Source: Leptolyngbyaceae cyanobacterium clean351
GTDB lineage: Bacteria; Cyanobacteriota; Cyanobacteriia; DAIDHW01
DNA length: 64,000 nt
Direction of reading: 5' to 3'
NCBI GenBank assembly: GCA_027451865.1
Contig: DAIDHW010000008.1
Coordinates: 1-64,000, forward strand
Each line of letters opens with the position of its first letter. The stretch's first letter is position 1. Shown piece by piece: positions 55,069 through 63,302 of this stretch. The position numbers and the translations under genes were made by a program. Under the pieces are notes generated by a model. That model searched no databases. It saw nothing but the letters and a program-made list of their open reading frames with translations, and was not told the origin of the DNA.

Positions 55069-56273
55069 GTGAGGGGCCGGGTGAGCAGGACTCGCACCAA
55101 CTCCCCGGATTCAACGACCCGAGAACCCACAGGCAGCACCGCCAGGGCAGTGGTTTGGGCCAGGTTAACCAGGTTTCCAGAACTAAAGCTGCCTGGGGCG
55201 GGCACAAACTCCCACTTTTCATCCCGAGGCAACAACTGTCCCCAGAGGTAGATTTCCCGCGGGCCACCCCCTAGGAGCTGGTCCCGGGAATGCACCCACA
55301 TAAACTGAGGTTCCCAGGCCGCCAAGCCTGCCAGTCGACGGATCAGTGGCTGCACGAAGCGCCAGAACAGTACTAGGGCTGAGGCCGGATTCCCAGGCAG
55401 CCCCAGGTATAGTCCCGGCCCAGTAGCTACTAGCAGGGGCTTACCCGGCTTGATGGCCACCCCATGTACGGGAATACTCATCCCCAGAGCTGCCAACACT
55501 TGGGGGATGTAGTCGTAGTCACCCACGGAAACTCCACCGGTCGAGACTACCAGATCCGCTCCCCCTAAGGCCTGCCCAATCACCCGTGCTAAGGCGGCCG
55601 GCTGGTCGGGGACAATGCCAAGATTGGTAACTTCTCCCCCCGCCTCACGGATCAGGGCTGCCAGGGCCAGTTGATTGGAGTCGACAATCTGACCTGGATT
55701 GAGGGGATGGCCGGGCTGGACCAGTTCGTTCCCCGTAGAAAAAAGAGCTATCCGCGGCCGCCGCCAAACCGCTACCCGCAGGGACTGAACAGCTGCCAGC
55801 AGGGCCAACTCTGGCCCCCTCAGGCGCAGACCCGCCGCCAAGAGAGGAGTGCCGCGGCGATAAAACTCCCCCTGACGACGGACAAACTCCCCGGGGCAGG
55901 GAGGCTGTAGCACCTTCACCCTTGATCCTTGAGCCTCAACCTGTTCCTGAGGGACTACAGTGTCCGCACCGGGGGGGAGAATAGCCCCTGTAAAAATTCG
56001 GGCACAGGTGCCGGCAGTCAGGACTACTGCAGGTACGGTACCGGCGGCAATCGACTCCACCAAGGTCAACTCGGTCGGACCGGCAGTTACATCTTCCCCC
56101 CGCAGGGCGTAACCATCCATGGCCGAGGTGTCCCAGCCGGGCAAATCCAAGAACCCCACCACTGACTCCGCCAAGACCCGCCCGACCGCTTGGTCAAGGG
56201 GAAGAATCTCCCGCTGGCAGACAGGCTGGCCAAGATTCAGAAGACAGGTTTCTACCTGGTCAATGGGGAGCAC
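55065..56273 (-). CDS. moeA: Molybdopterin molybdenumtransferase
   Basis: MoeA inserts molybdenum into adenylated molybdopterin at the end of cofactor synthesis. The 402 residues have the family blocks LPGWDTSAMDGYALRGEDV, CARIFTGAILPPGADTVVPQE, STGNELVQPGHPLNPGQIVDSN, VSTGGVSVGDYDYIP and KPLLVATGPGLYLGLPGNPASA. It lies six bases from the stop of a pentapeptide-repeat gene on the same strand and converges with the membrane protein gene. moaC is also in this window, not linked. Confidence 0.96.
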   Translation of the reverse strand: MLPIDQVETCLLNLGQPVCQREILPLDQAVGRVLAESVVGFLDLPGWDTSAMDGYALRGEDVTAGPTELTLVESIAAGTVPAVVLTAGTCARIFTGAILPPGADTVVPQEQVEAQGSRVKVLQPPCPGEFVRRQGEFYRRGTPLLAAGLRLRGPELALLAAVQSLRVAVWRRPRIALFSTGNELVQPGHPLNPGQIVDSNQLALAALIREAGGEVTNLGIVPDQPAALARVIGQALGGADLVVSTGGVSVGDYDYIPQVLAALGMSIPVHGVAIKPGKPLLVATGPGLYLGLPGNPASALVLFWRFVQPLIRRLAGLAAWEPQFMWVHSRDQLLGGGPREIYLWGQLLPRDEKWEFVPAPGSFSSGNLVNLAQTTALAVLPVGSRVVESGELVRVLLTRPLT

Positions 56274-56279
56274 CGGCGG

Positions 56280-56909
56280 CTAGGGAAGCAGCTGCATAGC
56301 CCGCAGCTGCGGGGGGACCCCAGGATTCAGCTTAGTGGTTTGATCGTAGAAGGCACCACTGAAGTTTGTACCTTTGGCAATAGTCTGCTGCAGGTTAGTC
56401 CCCTTCAGGTTAGCTACACTCAGATCGGTCTGACTGAGGTTGGCCCCCTCAAGATTGCTGCCGGTCAAGTCTGCACTTATCAGATTCGCTGCAGTCAGAT
56501 TAGCTAGCTGCAGGTCAGCTTGGTCCAGGTGAATGGCACTCAGATTCGTGCCAGCCAGGTTAGCGCCCCGCAGGTCAGCTCCTGTTAGGTAAGCGCCCAA
56601 CAGGTTCGCCCCCTCAAGATTTGCCTGCACCAGATTAGTTTTGCTCAAGTTAGCAGCGGCCAGAGTAGCCCCCTGGAGATTAGCACCGCTCAGGTCCGCT
56701 CCCTGCAGGTCGACTCCACTGAGGTCTGCCCCAGCAAGGTCGGCGTGGGCCAGGTTTAGAGGCCCCAGATTGATGTAGCTCAGATCACAACCAGGGCAGT
56801 TTCCGGTGGCGTGTAGTCTCTGCAAATCCTCGGGCTGAGAAGCCAAGGCCCCATGACTCCAGACCAGAACAGTGAGGACGGCCACCATACCAGCCGAGCG
56901 GCTTTTCAT
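56280..56909 (-). CDS. Secreted pentapeptide-repeat protein
   Basis: From ATG 56909 the protein has 209 residues: a signal peptide (MKSRSAGMVAVLTVLVWSHGALA) and then about 30 pentapeptide units A(D/N)LxG/S/T (ADLAGADLSGVDLQGADLSG and so on, about 50-185). These fold as a right-handed four-sided beta-helix. Two cysteines near the start of the mature chain (GNCPGCDLSY) could form a disulfide. The function is unknown; the family is common in cyanobacteria and often periplasmic or lumenal. An upstream ATG at 56933 is nearly on top of the likely transcription start, so I prefer 56909. Confidence 0.9.
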   Translation of the reverse strand: MKSRSAGMVAVLTVLVWSHGALASQPEDLQRLHATGNCPGCDLSYINLGPLNLAHADLAGADLSGVDLQGADLSGANLQGATLAAANLSKTNLVQANLEGANLLGAYLTGADLRGANLAGTNLSAIHLDQADLQLANLTAANLISADLTGSNLEGANLSQTDLSVANLKGTNLQQTIAKGTNFSGAFYDQTTKLNPGVPPQLRAMQLLP

Positions 56910-56940
56910 AGTTAACTCAGGAATCAAGGCCATGGTGGGT

Positions 56941-56946
56941 ATTATA
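56941..56946 (-). promoter_or_regulatory. Possible -10 box of the pentapeptide-repeat gene
   Basis: The minus strand reads TATAAT here, a perfect -10 hexamer, 31 bases upstream of the preferred ATG at 56909. A TTGCCC about 15 bases further up is a weak -35. The resulting transcript would start close to the alternative ATG at 56933, which supports the downstream start. Confidence 0.4.
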
Positions 56947-57014
56947 CAGTAATCAGCCAGGGGGCAACCCCCGGCAGTTGTCGGCGAGCCGGAACCAGTT
57001 CAGCCTAGAGGATT

Positions 57015-57794
57015 ATGGGGCAAATTATTTCCATTCACTCCTTTCGGGGTGGTACAGGTAAATCTAACTTGACTGCTAACTTGGCTGTCACCATTGCGGG
57101 TTGGGGGAACCGGGTCGGGGTAATTGATACGGATATTCAATCCCCTGGCATCCACGTAATTTTTGGGCTAGATGAAGAAAACATGCAGCGTTCCCTTAAC
57201 GATTACCTGTGGGGCCGCTGCACCATTGAGCAAGCAGCCTACGACGTCAGCCACGTATTTTCCGAACTCCCGAAGGAGGGCACGGCCATCTATCTCATCC
57301 CCTCAAGCCTAAAAGCTGGGGAGATCGCCCGAGTCCTCCGGGAGAAGTTTGATTTTGCCCTCCTAAGCGATGGGTTTCAGGAGTTAGTCGAGGCCCTAAA
57401 GCTCGACTACCTACTAATTGACACTCACCCAGGGCTCAATGAAGAAACCCTACTATCCGTGGCCATATCTGATGCTCTGATCGTCATCCTGCGCCCGGAC
57501 CGACAAGACTTCCAGGGCACTGCCGTCACCCTTGATGTGGCCCGGAAGTTAGATGTGCCCAATCTGCTGCTGCTAGTAAACAAGATCCCTAGCAGTTTCA
57601 ATTTGGCTAACCTGAAGCACCAGGTGGAGGAGAACTACAGCGCCACCGTGGCTGGCCTGTTCTGTGAAAACGAGGAGATGCTGCAACTAGGCAGTAGCGG
57701 CGTCTTTTGCTTGATCCATTCCGAACACCCCTTTACGCAGGAGGTGCAGCAGGTAGCTCAGCAGCTAGTCAGCCGTCTATCCCAAGACTCTTAG
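57015..57794 (+). CDS. MinD/ParA-family ATPase
   Basis: A 259-residue P-loop ATPase with the deviant Walker A motif HSFRGGTGKSN (about 9-18), switch I VGVIDTDIQSPGIH, and the Walker B-like YLLIDTHPGLNEE. No C-terminal amphipathic MinD helix is obvious. This group is widespread in cyanobacteria as a stand-alone gene, and its role (positioning of complexes or plasmid/organelle partition) is not known to me. The ATG has agagg upstream. It is followed after 66 bases by mtnA; a functional link is not implied. Confidence 0.9.
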   Translation: MGQIISIHSFRGGTGKSNLTANLAVTIAGWGNRVGVIDTDIQSPGIHVIFGLDEENMQRSLNDYLWGRCTIEQAAYDVSHVFSELPKEGTAIYLIPSSLKAGEIARVLREKFDFALLSDGFQELVEALKLDYLLIDTHPGLNEETLLSVAISDALIVILRPDRQDFQGTAVTLDVARKLDVPNLLLLVNKIPSSFNLANLKHQVEENYSATVAGLFCENEEMLQLGSSGVFCLIHSEHPFTQEVQQVAQQLVSRLSQDS

Positions 57795-57860
57795 GTTGCA
57801 GGCTTGGGATAGGATAGCTGTCGGCCCCTTCGGTTGTGAACCACTCACCGGATTAATTCC

Positions 57861-58922
57861 ATGACCCAGATCTATCCTGTCCTATGGTTTCAAGACCATG
57901 CCCTGCTGATTGATCAAAACCGCCTGCCTCAGGAGTACACCCAAATTAAAATCTCTCGCTCAGGGGAAATGGCCTGGGCCATTAAAACTATGGTGGTGCG
58001 AGGTGCACCGGCCATCGGTGTTGCGGCAGCCTACGGGCTAGTCCTAGGTGCCCAGGAGATTCTGCGGGACCACCCCCCGGACCGGCAGATTTTTCTCGAC
58101 CACCTTAGGAGTATAGCCGAGGAGATCCGGTCGACGCGGCCCACGGCTGTTAACTTGTTCTGGGCCGTAGACAAGATGCTCCGAGCTGCTCACCAATCAG
58201 GGGTGGCAGTTGCCCACCTCCCCGGGATTTTGCTGGAAAAAGCAGAAGAGATCCGCCGCCAGGACCTATACACCTGTCAGCAAATTGGCGCCCATGGTTT
58301 AGCAGTCTTGCCTGCTACCCCCCACCGCTTGCGTCTGCTTACCCACTGCAATGCCGGAGCTTTGGCTACCGCCGGTTATGGTACTGCCCTGGGCGTAGTA
58401 CGCTCCGCCTGGACCGAGGGCCGCTTGGAGCGACTCTACGCCGACGAGACGCGGCCGCGTCTCCAGGGAGCACGGCTAACTGCTTGGGAATGCGTCCAGG
58501 AAGGCATTCCCGTGACCGTGATCACTGACAGTATGGCCGCCCACTGCATGCAGCAGGGGTTGATTGATGCGGTGGTGGTAGGGGCTGACCGGATTGCTGC
58601 CAACGGAGATACAGCCAATAAAATTGGCACCTACAATGTTGCCCTAGCCGCCCAGGCCCACGGTATCCCTTTCTTTGTGGCAGCCCCCCAGTCAACCCTT
58701 GACCTGTCTCTCGCCGACGGTTCTGGCATCCCAATCGAACAAAGGCCGCCGGAGGAGGTAAGCCGTTTAGGTGAGGTGAGCCTCACCCCAGCGGGGGTAT
58801 CCTTCTACAACCCGGCCTTTGACATAACCCCCGCAGCTTTAATCACTGGGATCATCACTGAGCACGGTACCTTCAAGCCCCAGGATCTGGCAGCTAAGTT
58901 CGTCCTGGCCACCTCGGACTAG
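57861..58922 (+). CDS. mtnA: Methylthioribose-1-phosphate isomerase
   Basis: MtnA isomerises 5-methylthioribose 1-phosphate to methylthioribulose 1-phosphate in the methionine salvage pathway. The 353 residues include [52 protein letters not shown] (catalytic Cys) and [20 protein letters not shown] (catalytic Asp). Later mtn genes are not in the window. Its stop shares the four bases CTAG (58919-58922) with the convergent gene that follows. Confidence 0.96.
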   Translation: MTQIYPVLWFQDHALLIDQNRLPQEYTQIKISRSGEMAWAIKTMVVRGAPAIGVAAAYGLVLGAQEILRDHPPDRQIFLDHLRSIAEEIRSTRPTAVNLFWAVDKMLRAAHQSGVAVAHLPGILLEKAEEIRRQDLYTCQQIGAHGLAVLPATPHRLRLLTHCNAGALATAGYGTALGVVRSAWTEGRLERLYADETRPRLQGARLTAWECVQEGIPVTVITDSMAAHCMQQGLIDAVVVGADRIAANGDTANKIGTYNVALAAQAHGIPFFVAAPQSTLDLSLADGSGIPIEQRPPEEVSRLGEVSLTPAGVSFYNPAFDITPAALITGIITEHGTFKPQDLAAKFVLATSD

Positions 58923-59704
58923 TTGGGGGAGTCCGTATCAGGACTGTTCATCATCCCTGGGGTGGGACTGTTCATCATCCCTGGGGCGGGACTATTCATC
59001 ATCCCTGGGGTGGGACTGTTCATCATCCCTGGGTTAGGGCCAGCCGGAGTGCTAGGGGGACAACCCATGCCAATACTCAAGCCCGGGAGTAGCTGTTGTA
59101 GGAGGGGATTGACAGCCTTAATGATGTCAGGCAGATTCTGGGCATCCTGCTTGACCTGGGTGTAGATGGCCATGGCCTTTTGGCCATCCAAGGTCATAAC
59201 TGGACTGGGATATGCTTTGATAACGCTCAGGAGAGAAATTTGGTCATTTTGGACCCCCTGAACGAGGGCAGTTTTCAGAGCCTGTACCGGGTCTACCCCC
59301 ACCCCCGGCAAAACTACCAGGCCGACTTGACCGAGGATCACACCACCGATATAGCTATTAACTACTTCGTCCATGGTGGTGGCAGGGAAGGGTATAGCCT
59401 TACTAAACAACTGCCGGACCTGGTCAGGAGATAGATTAGCGGCACTGATCAGCTGGTCTAAGGGCTTGGTGGGGGGTCCCCCTCGGACAAAGGCACTTAG
59501 GTCTTCAACCGCGAGGGTTTGCTGAATCGGACCGTAGGATAGCAAAATCTTATCGGCTGCCAAGGCCCTAGAAGTCTGGGCCACTAGGCTGCTGGCCACA
59601 AGCACAATTACTAGGCTCGCCAAGCCTAGTAACCAAGCTAAACGCTTCCATCTAGGCCACTCTCGGCTGCTCGAGCGCCCACTTTTGATCGGCGTAACTT
59701 TCAT
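58919..59704 (-). CDS. DUF1400-type exported protein with repetitive tail
   Basis: From ATG 59704 the protein has 261 residues. A membrane anchor or signal ([19 protein letters not shown]) is followed by a DUF1400-like domain: [68 protein letters not shown] and [15 protein letters not shown]. In other cyanobacterial proteins this domain precedes an alpha/beta hydrolase, which is missing here. The tail has four 8-residue repeats ([11 protein letters not shown]). A longer frame from 59779 lacks features. The function is unknown. Confidence 0.82.
   Translation of the reverse strand: MKVTPIKSGRSSSREWPRWKRLAWLLGLASLVIVLVASSLVAQTSRALAADKILLSYGPIQQTLAVEDLSAFVRGGPPTKPLDQLISAANLSPDQVRQLFSKAIPFPATTMDEVVNSYIGGVILGQVGLVVLPGVGVDPVQALKTALVQGVQNDQISLLSVIKAYPSPVMTLDGQKAMAIYTQVKQDAQNLPDIIKAVNPLLQQLLPGLSIGMGCPPSTPAGPNPGMMNSPTPGMMNSPAPGMMNSPTPGMMNSPDTDSPN
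58941..59036. repeat. 24-base tandem repeat, four copies
   Basis: Units at 58941-58964, 58965-58988, 58989-59012 and 59013-59036 differ at only a few positions. They encode the PGMMNSPx repeats at the C-terminus of the DUF1400-type protein on the minus strand. The copy number could vary by slippage without breaking the frame. Confidence 0.93.
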
Positions 59705-59800
59705 AGACAGTACTCCATGCGCTGTGAGAACATACCCTAGACTTCTACATCTTATGACCGATGGCTTCCCTAGACCCACCCCCCCTGCCCTGGGGCAAAC

Positions 59801-60457
59801 CTAGGACCGCTCTAGCCAAATCCCCTGCAAACCGGCACCGCAGGCCCCCAGGTAATCTTCTCGGTAGCTATCCCCCACATGCCAGGCATAGCTAGGATCC
59901 CAAGCGCCGGTTTGTAGGGCCGCCTCGAAGATCTGTGCCTGGGGTTTGGCAGCCCCCACCTGGGTAGAAATGGTGACTGAGGTGAAGTAATCCGCCAAGT
60001 CTAGGGCAGTCAAAATTGGGTATAAGCGACTGTCAAAGTTAGAAATGACTCCTAGGGGTACGGGTGCCTGATGCCAGTGGTCTAGGAAGGGCCGGACATC
60101 TGGGTAAACAAACCATGGTTTAGCCGTTGCAAAGTGGTCGTAGAGACTGATAAAGAAAGCCTCAAAATCGGCAAACTGGCTGACAGCTTCCCCAAAGGTT
60201 TGCTTCACCACCGCCCGCCACCAGTCCCGGGGGGCAAGCGTCCCCACTGGGGCTGGGGCAGTCTGGAAACTGGCCATGAAGGCTAGGTTGAGTGCCTGGG
60301 GGTCAACCATTACCCCGAATTGCGCTGCTAGGTCACCGTAGACTTGGCCAACGCTGCCCTTGACACCAAACAGAGTGCCTACCGCATCCAAAAAAATCAC
60401 CCGGGGGGGAACAGAGGTAAGCCTCAGCGCCGCCAGGGAAGGCAAGCCTCTAGTCAT
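59801..60457 (-). CDS. HAD-superfamily hydrolase
   Basis: A 218-residue phosphatase-like protein from ATG 60457, which overlaps the ndbB stop (ATGA). The motifs are FLDAVGTLFGVKG (motif I, with Asp and VGT in place of DGT), LGVISNFDSRL (motif II Ser), GAAKPQAQIF (motif III Lys) and WHVGDSYREDYLGACGAG (motif IV). The second catalytic Asp of motif I (DxD) is Val here (DAV), as in the REG-2-like/HAD-IA branch with DAVGT. The substrate is unknown. Coupling to ndbB suggests a joint role but the chemistry is not obvious. Confidence 0.9.
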   Translation of the reverse strand: MTRGLPSLAALRLTSVPPRVIFLDAVGTLFGVKGSVGQVYGDLAAQFGVMVDPQALNLAFMASFQTAPAPVGTLAPRDWWRAVVKQTFGEAVSQFADFEAFFISLYDHFATAKPWFVYPDVRPFLDHWHQAPVPLGVISNFDSRLYPILTALDLADYFTSVTISTQVGAAKPQAQIFEAALQTGAWDPSYAWHVGDSYREDYLGACGAGLQGIWLERS

Positions 60458-61641
60458 CGGTGGGTCAGGAGTTTTTGAAAGGGACGCTCTAACCAAGCTC
60501 CCCCTACCCGCAGCTGATGGCGGACCGTGGGGAGGCGAGAGAAGTAGGCTAGCTTACGGGCAGCCTGGGCCACATAGCCCTCTAACTCCACCCCTAGAAC
60601 AGCTACCGAGGCCTTATCAATCCCCAGGGTGATCATCTCGCCGAGGTGCTGATAGGTAAAACCCTCCTGGGGCATGTTGTTGAGGGACGCCCAAAGATTG
60701 CGCGTCAGACAGGCCGCCTGTTGGTAAGCTCCCTGGGCCGTGCTCGGCACCAGTTGTCCCTGGGTGTCTCGACACTCAGCCATGTCTCCCAGGGCATAGA
60801 CCTGCGGGTAATCGAGCACCTGAAGGGTAGGCTTAGTGAGTACTTGGCCCCGGGGATTTTTAGCCAGGGGCAACTGACGTACCAGTGCGGTAATCCGGTT
60901 GCCCACGGTCCACAGCACTAAGTCAGCTGGCAGTACATCGACTTGGCCCTTGTAGTCCAGGGCAATCTGGTCAGGCCCCACATAGGCCACCTTAGTTTCC
61001 AGATTCATCCAGACCCCTAGGCGACTAAGAGTTTGTTCAGCAGCGGCTCGGTTGAAGGGGTCAGCACGATTGAGGATCTGCCGGTCTAATTCCACTAGCC
61101 GCATGTAGCCGCGTTTACCTAGGCGGTCCGCTAGCTTACATGCCAGTTCCACGCCACAGTAGCCGGCCCCCACCACTACCACCCGGATCTGTTTCCGGTT
61201 ACTAGCCTCTAGGGCAGACAAACGCTGCTCCAACTGACGCACATCGGCTAGAGTGCGAAATCCTAACCCGTACTCTACCACCCCCGGCACCAGGTCTAGG
61301 GGGGTTTCATTACCTAGGGCCAATACCAGCCGATCATAGTTGAGGACAGCTCCGGTACTGAGGGTTACCTGAGCGGTATCGAAATTTACCTGCTGAACTT
61401 CTGCCTGTCGGAAGTTGATCCCAGTCCCCACTAATAGGTCGCTGTAGGCGGGAGCTACCTCCCAAGGCTCTAGTTCCCCTGTGACCAGTTCGTACAGCAA
61501 AGGAGAGAACAGAAAGTGGTCCCTTTGGTCGATTAAGGTAATCTCGGGACTAGCGGCGCAGCGAGGCATTTGGCTGAGTCCCACAGCTGTGTATAGCCCA
61601 CCAAAACCTCCGCCTAGGATGCAGATGCGGGATTGAGACAT
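60454..61641 (-). CDS. ndbB: NdbB-type NAD(P)H-quinone oxidoreductase
   Basis: A 395-residue flavoprotein with two nucleotide-binding sites, ICILGGGFGGLYTA (FAD) and VVVVGAGYCGVELACKLADRLG (NAD(P)H). It also has YALGDMAECRD and the C-terminal membrane-association region YLQH-like (TYQHLGEMITLG, RKLAYFSRLPTVRHQL). The sequence fits cyanobacterial NdbB as I recall it. NdbB reduces demethylphylloquinone in phylloquinone synthesis, rather than acting as a respiratory type II NADH dehydrogenase. The distinction from NdbA/NdbC is from memory. It is followed by the HAD gene in an ATGA overlap. Confidence 0.88.
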   Translation of the reverse strand: MSQSRICILGGGFGGLYTAVGLSQMPRCAASPEITLIDQRDHFLFSPLLYELVTGELEPWEVAPAYSDLLVGTGINFRQAEVQQVNFDTAQVTLSTGAVLNYDRLVLALGNETPLDLVPGVVEYGLGFRTLADVRQLEQRLSALEASNRKQIRVVVVGAGYCGVELACKLADRLGKRGYMRLVELDRQILNRADPFNRAAAEQTLSRLGVWMNLETKVAYVGPDQIALDYKGQVDVLPADLVLWTVGNRITALVRQLPLAKNPRGQVLTKPTLQVLDYPQVYALGDMAECRDTQGQLVPSTAQGAYQQAACLTRNLWASLNNMPQEGFTYQHLGEMITLGIDKASVAVLGVELEGYVAQAARKLAYFSRLPTVRHQLRVGGAWLERPFQKLLTHR

Positions 61642-61762
61642 GATTAAGGTAGCCTAGTGAGTTACATTATGGTATCGAAGTTTTTCCTACAGCGGCAGTT
61701 ATAACCACCTAAGGACAGCTGGAGAGACCAGAGCTGCGGCCAAGATTGATGCTAACCCCCCC

Positions 61763-62284
61763 ATGCAAGCCCTCCCCCAACTCCTGCACCGTTGGCAGGC
61801 CAGTCAGCCCAACACCACCCTGGCCCAGATTCAAGCCCTATGGGTTACGGTGGTGGGCTCCACAGTCGCCCTCCAGGCTCATCCCTACCGGCTGGAGCGG
61901 GGCACCCTGTGGGTAGCAACTGCTAACTCGGTTTGGGCTCAAACCCTTAGTTTTAGCCGCTTGCCCATCCTCACCAAGCTCAAAGACCAGCTTGGACCTG
62001 TAGTGCAAGAGGTTCGGTTTGCCGCTATGCCTTTACCTCCTAGTCCGCTGCCCTTCTCCCCGGAGGATCCCTGGCCAAACCACCCGAGTAGGCTGCCTCC
62101 CCAGGTGGTGCCCAAACCCCTAGATTCCCCCAGCAATGCAGTTGACTCCTTTCGTCATTGGGCCAATTTTCTCCAGACCAGGGGGCGCTCTTTACCCCCA
62201 TGTCCCACTTGTAAAATACCCACTCCCCCCGGAGAGTTGCAACGCTGGGGATGCTGCGGTGTCTGCTTAGCGAAGGGTTTATGA
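61763..62284 (+). CDS. DciA/DUF721 protein with C-terminal zinc-ribbon-like cysteines
   Basis: A 173-residue protein with the DUF721 domain (about 1-90: LLHRWQASQPN, IQALWVTVVGSTVALQAHPYRLERGTLWVATANSVWAQTLSF). In other bacteria this is the DciA helicase-loading fold. A linker rich in proline (PLPPSPLPFSPEDPWP) leads to a cysteine cluster (CPTCKIPTPPGELQRWGCCGVCLA) like a zinc ribbon. DciA proteins load the replicative helicase DnaB; the cysteine tail is an addition. It stands alone on the plus strand, divergent from ndbB. Confidence 0.82.
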   Translation: MQALPQLLHRWQASQPNTTLAQIQALWVTVVGSTVALQAHPYRLERGTLWVATANSVWAQTLSFSRLPILTKLKDQLGPVVQEVRFAAMPLPPSPLPFSPEDPWPNHPSRLPPQVVPKPLDSPSNAVDSFRHWANFLQTRGRSLPPCPTCKIPTPPGELQRWGCCGVCLAKGL

Positions 62285-62485
62285 GAGAGTTATGAGAGTA
62301 TATTAACTAAAGTGTTTATTCCTAAACAAAGATAGCGTAAACCTTAAGAAAATATAGAGGAAAAAGTGGGGATCGCTAGAGGCTGTAACTCCTGCCCAGC
62401 CTTCATTTTAGATTAGTTTAGCCGGGGATCGCTCCTGGGGACCCGCCTCGATAATTAAGAGATAGGTCTTGTTTGAGGACTGGCA

Positions 62486-62821
62486 ATGACTAAACACCAT
62501 TTGACCCCCGGGGGCTTCGACTGTCGGCATTGTAACTATTTCTTGCCCCAGGGCCGCCGGGGTGGGATGTGCCAACGGTTGAGTGTGTTAGTCAGCGGCA
62601 ATTGGCCAGCATGTTCGGCGGGTGAACTTGCCCTCTCACCGGTCCGGGAAGAGGAATTCTACGAAGTCCGCCTGGGGGCATGGGAAAAAAATCTACCCCT
62701 TGGCCTCCACGATGACCAGACAGACGAAGGGCTAGTCCCATGGTTGAGCCTGGAAAACCAATCTCTTCAGCATCTCCCCTTACCCAGGGTGCAGGCTATG
62801 GATAATCCCAGAACCTTTTAG
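62486..62821 (+). CDS. Small cysteine-motif protein of unknown function
   Basis: A 111-residue protein with FDCRHCNYFLPQGRRGGMCQRLSVLVSGNWPACSAG near its start. That is four cysteines with spacing C-x2-C, C, C and a GRRGG loop, a likely metal or iron-sulfur site. I recall similar short cyanobacterial proteins (C-R-x-C-x2-Y-x-P-x-GRRGG), without known function. The rest is acidic and has no known domain. The 201-base gap upstream is AT-rich (62285-62400) and may hold its promoter. Confidence 0.75.
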   Translation: MTKHHLTPGGFDCRHCNYFLPQGRRGGMCQRLSVLVSGNWPACSAGELALSPVREEEFYEVRLGAWEKNLPLGLHDDQTDEGLVPWLSLENQSLQHLPLPRVQAMDNPRTF

Positions 62822-62980
62822 ACCTGGCCAGTTGCTAACTTTATGCCACCCTGGGGGCCTGGAAATTGGATTACATTTGAAGTGGGACTGATTTTACCCC
62901 AACCTACCTGACCGGAGGGTCAGGGGACTGGGATGGGACCGGGCCTGGTTTGATGAATGGTAACTACTCCCCCACGCGCC

Positions 62981-63301
62981 ATGGAAAATAACTTCCTCCA
63001 ACAGCTTTTGCTGCTTAGCATCGGCACCACTTCCCTGGTGACCCAAAAGTTGCGGGAGGTGACTGACCAGTGGGTTCAGGAAGGTACCCTGAAGCCGGAT
63101 CAGGCCAAGGCTTTTGTAGATGAGCTGATCCAGCAGCTTAAAACTGATACAGAAGGATTTGAAGTCCAGGTCCACAAGCAAATAGCCGCCATCCTGCAGG
63201 ATTCTGGGGTACCTCAACAAAAGGAAATAGATGAGCTACGGGGCCGCCTAGACCGCCTAGAACGACAGTTCAGGGACTTGGAAAATCGCCTCTGGCGCTA
63301 G
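62981..63301 (+). CDS. Phasin-like coiled-coil protein
   Basis: A 106-residue protein from ATG 62981, starting MENNFLQQLLLLSIGTTSLV. A helical region (REVTDQWVQEGTLKPDQAKAFVDELIQQLK) is followed by a coiled coil (EIDELRGRLDRLERQFRDLENRLWR). The pattern is that of the PhaM/PhaF-type phasin and polyhydroxyalkanoate-synthesis regulator family. An upstream ATG at 62957 would add eight residues that the family lacks, in my recollection. It lies two bases from the convergent hflX stop. Confidence 0.85.
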   Translation: MENNFLQQLLLLSIGTTSLVTQKLREVTDQWVQEGTLKPDQAKAFVDELIQQLKTDTEGFEVQVHKQIAAILQDSGVPQQKEIDELRGRLDRLERQFRDLENRLWR

Positions 63302-63302
63302 G

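Noticed and set aside
56300-56800. Periodic 15-base pattern that could be taken for a DNA repeat array
   Set aside because: It is explained by the pentapeptide repeats of the encoded protein.
58941-59036. Possible CRISPR array (four 24-base units)
   Set aside because: The units touch each other with no spacers and encode a protein repeat.
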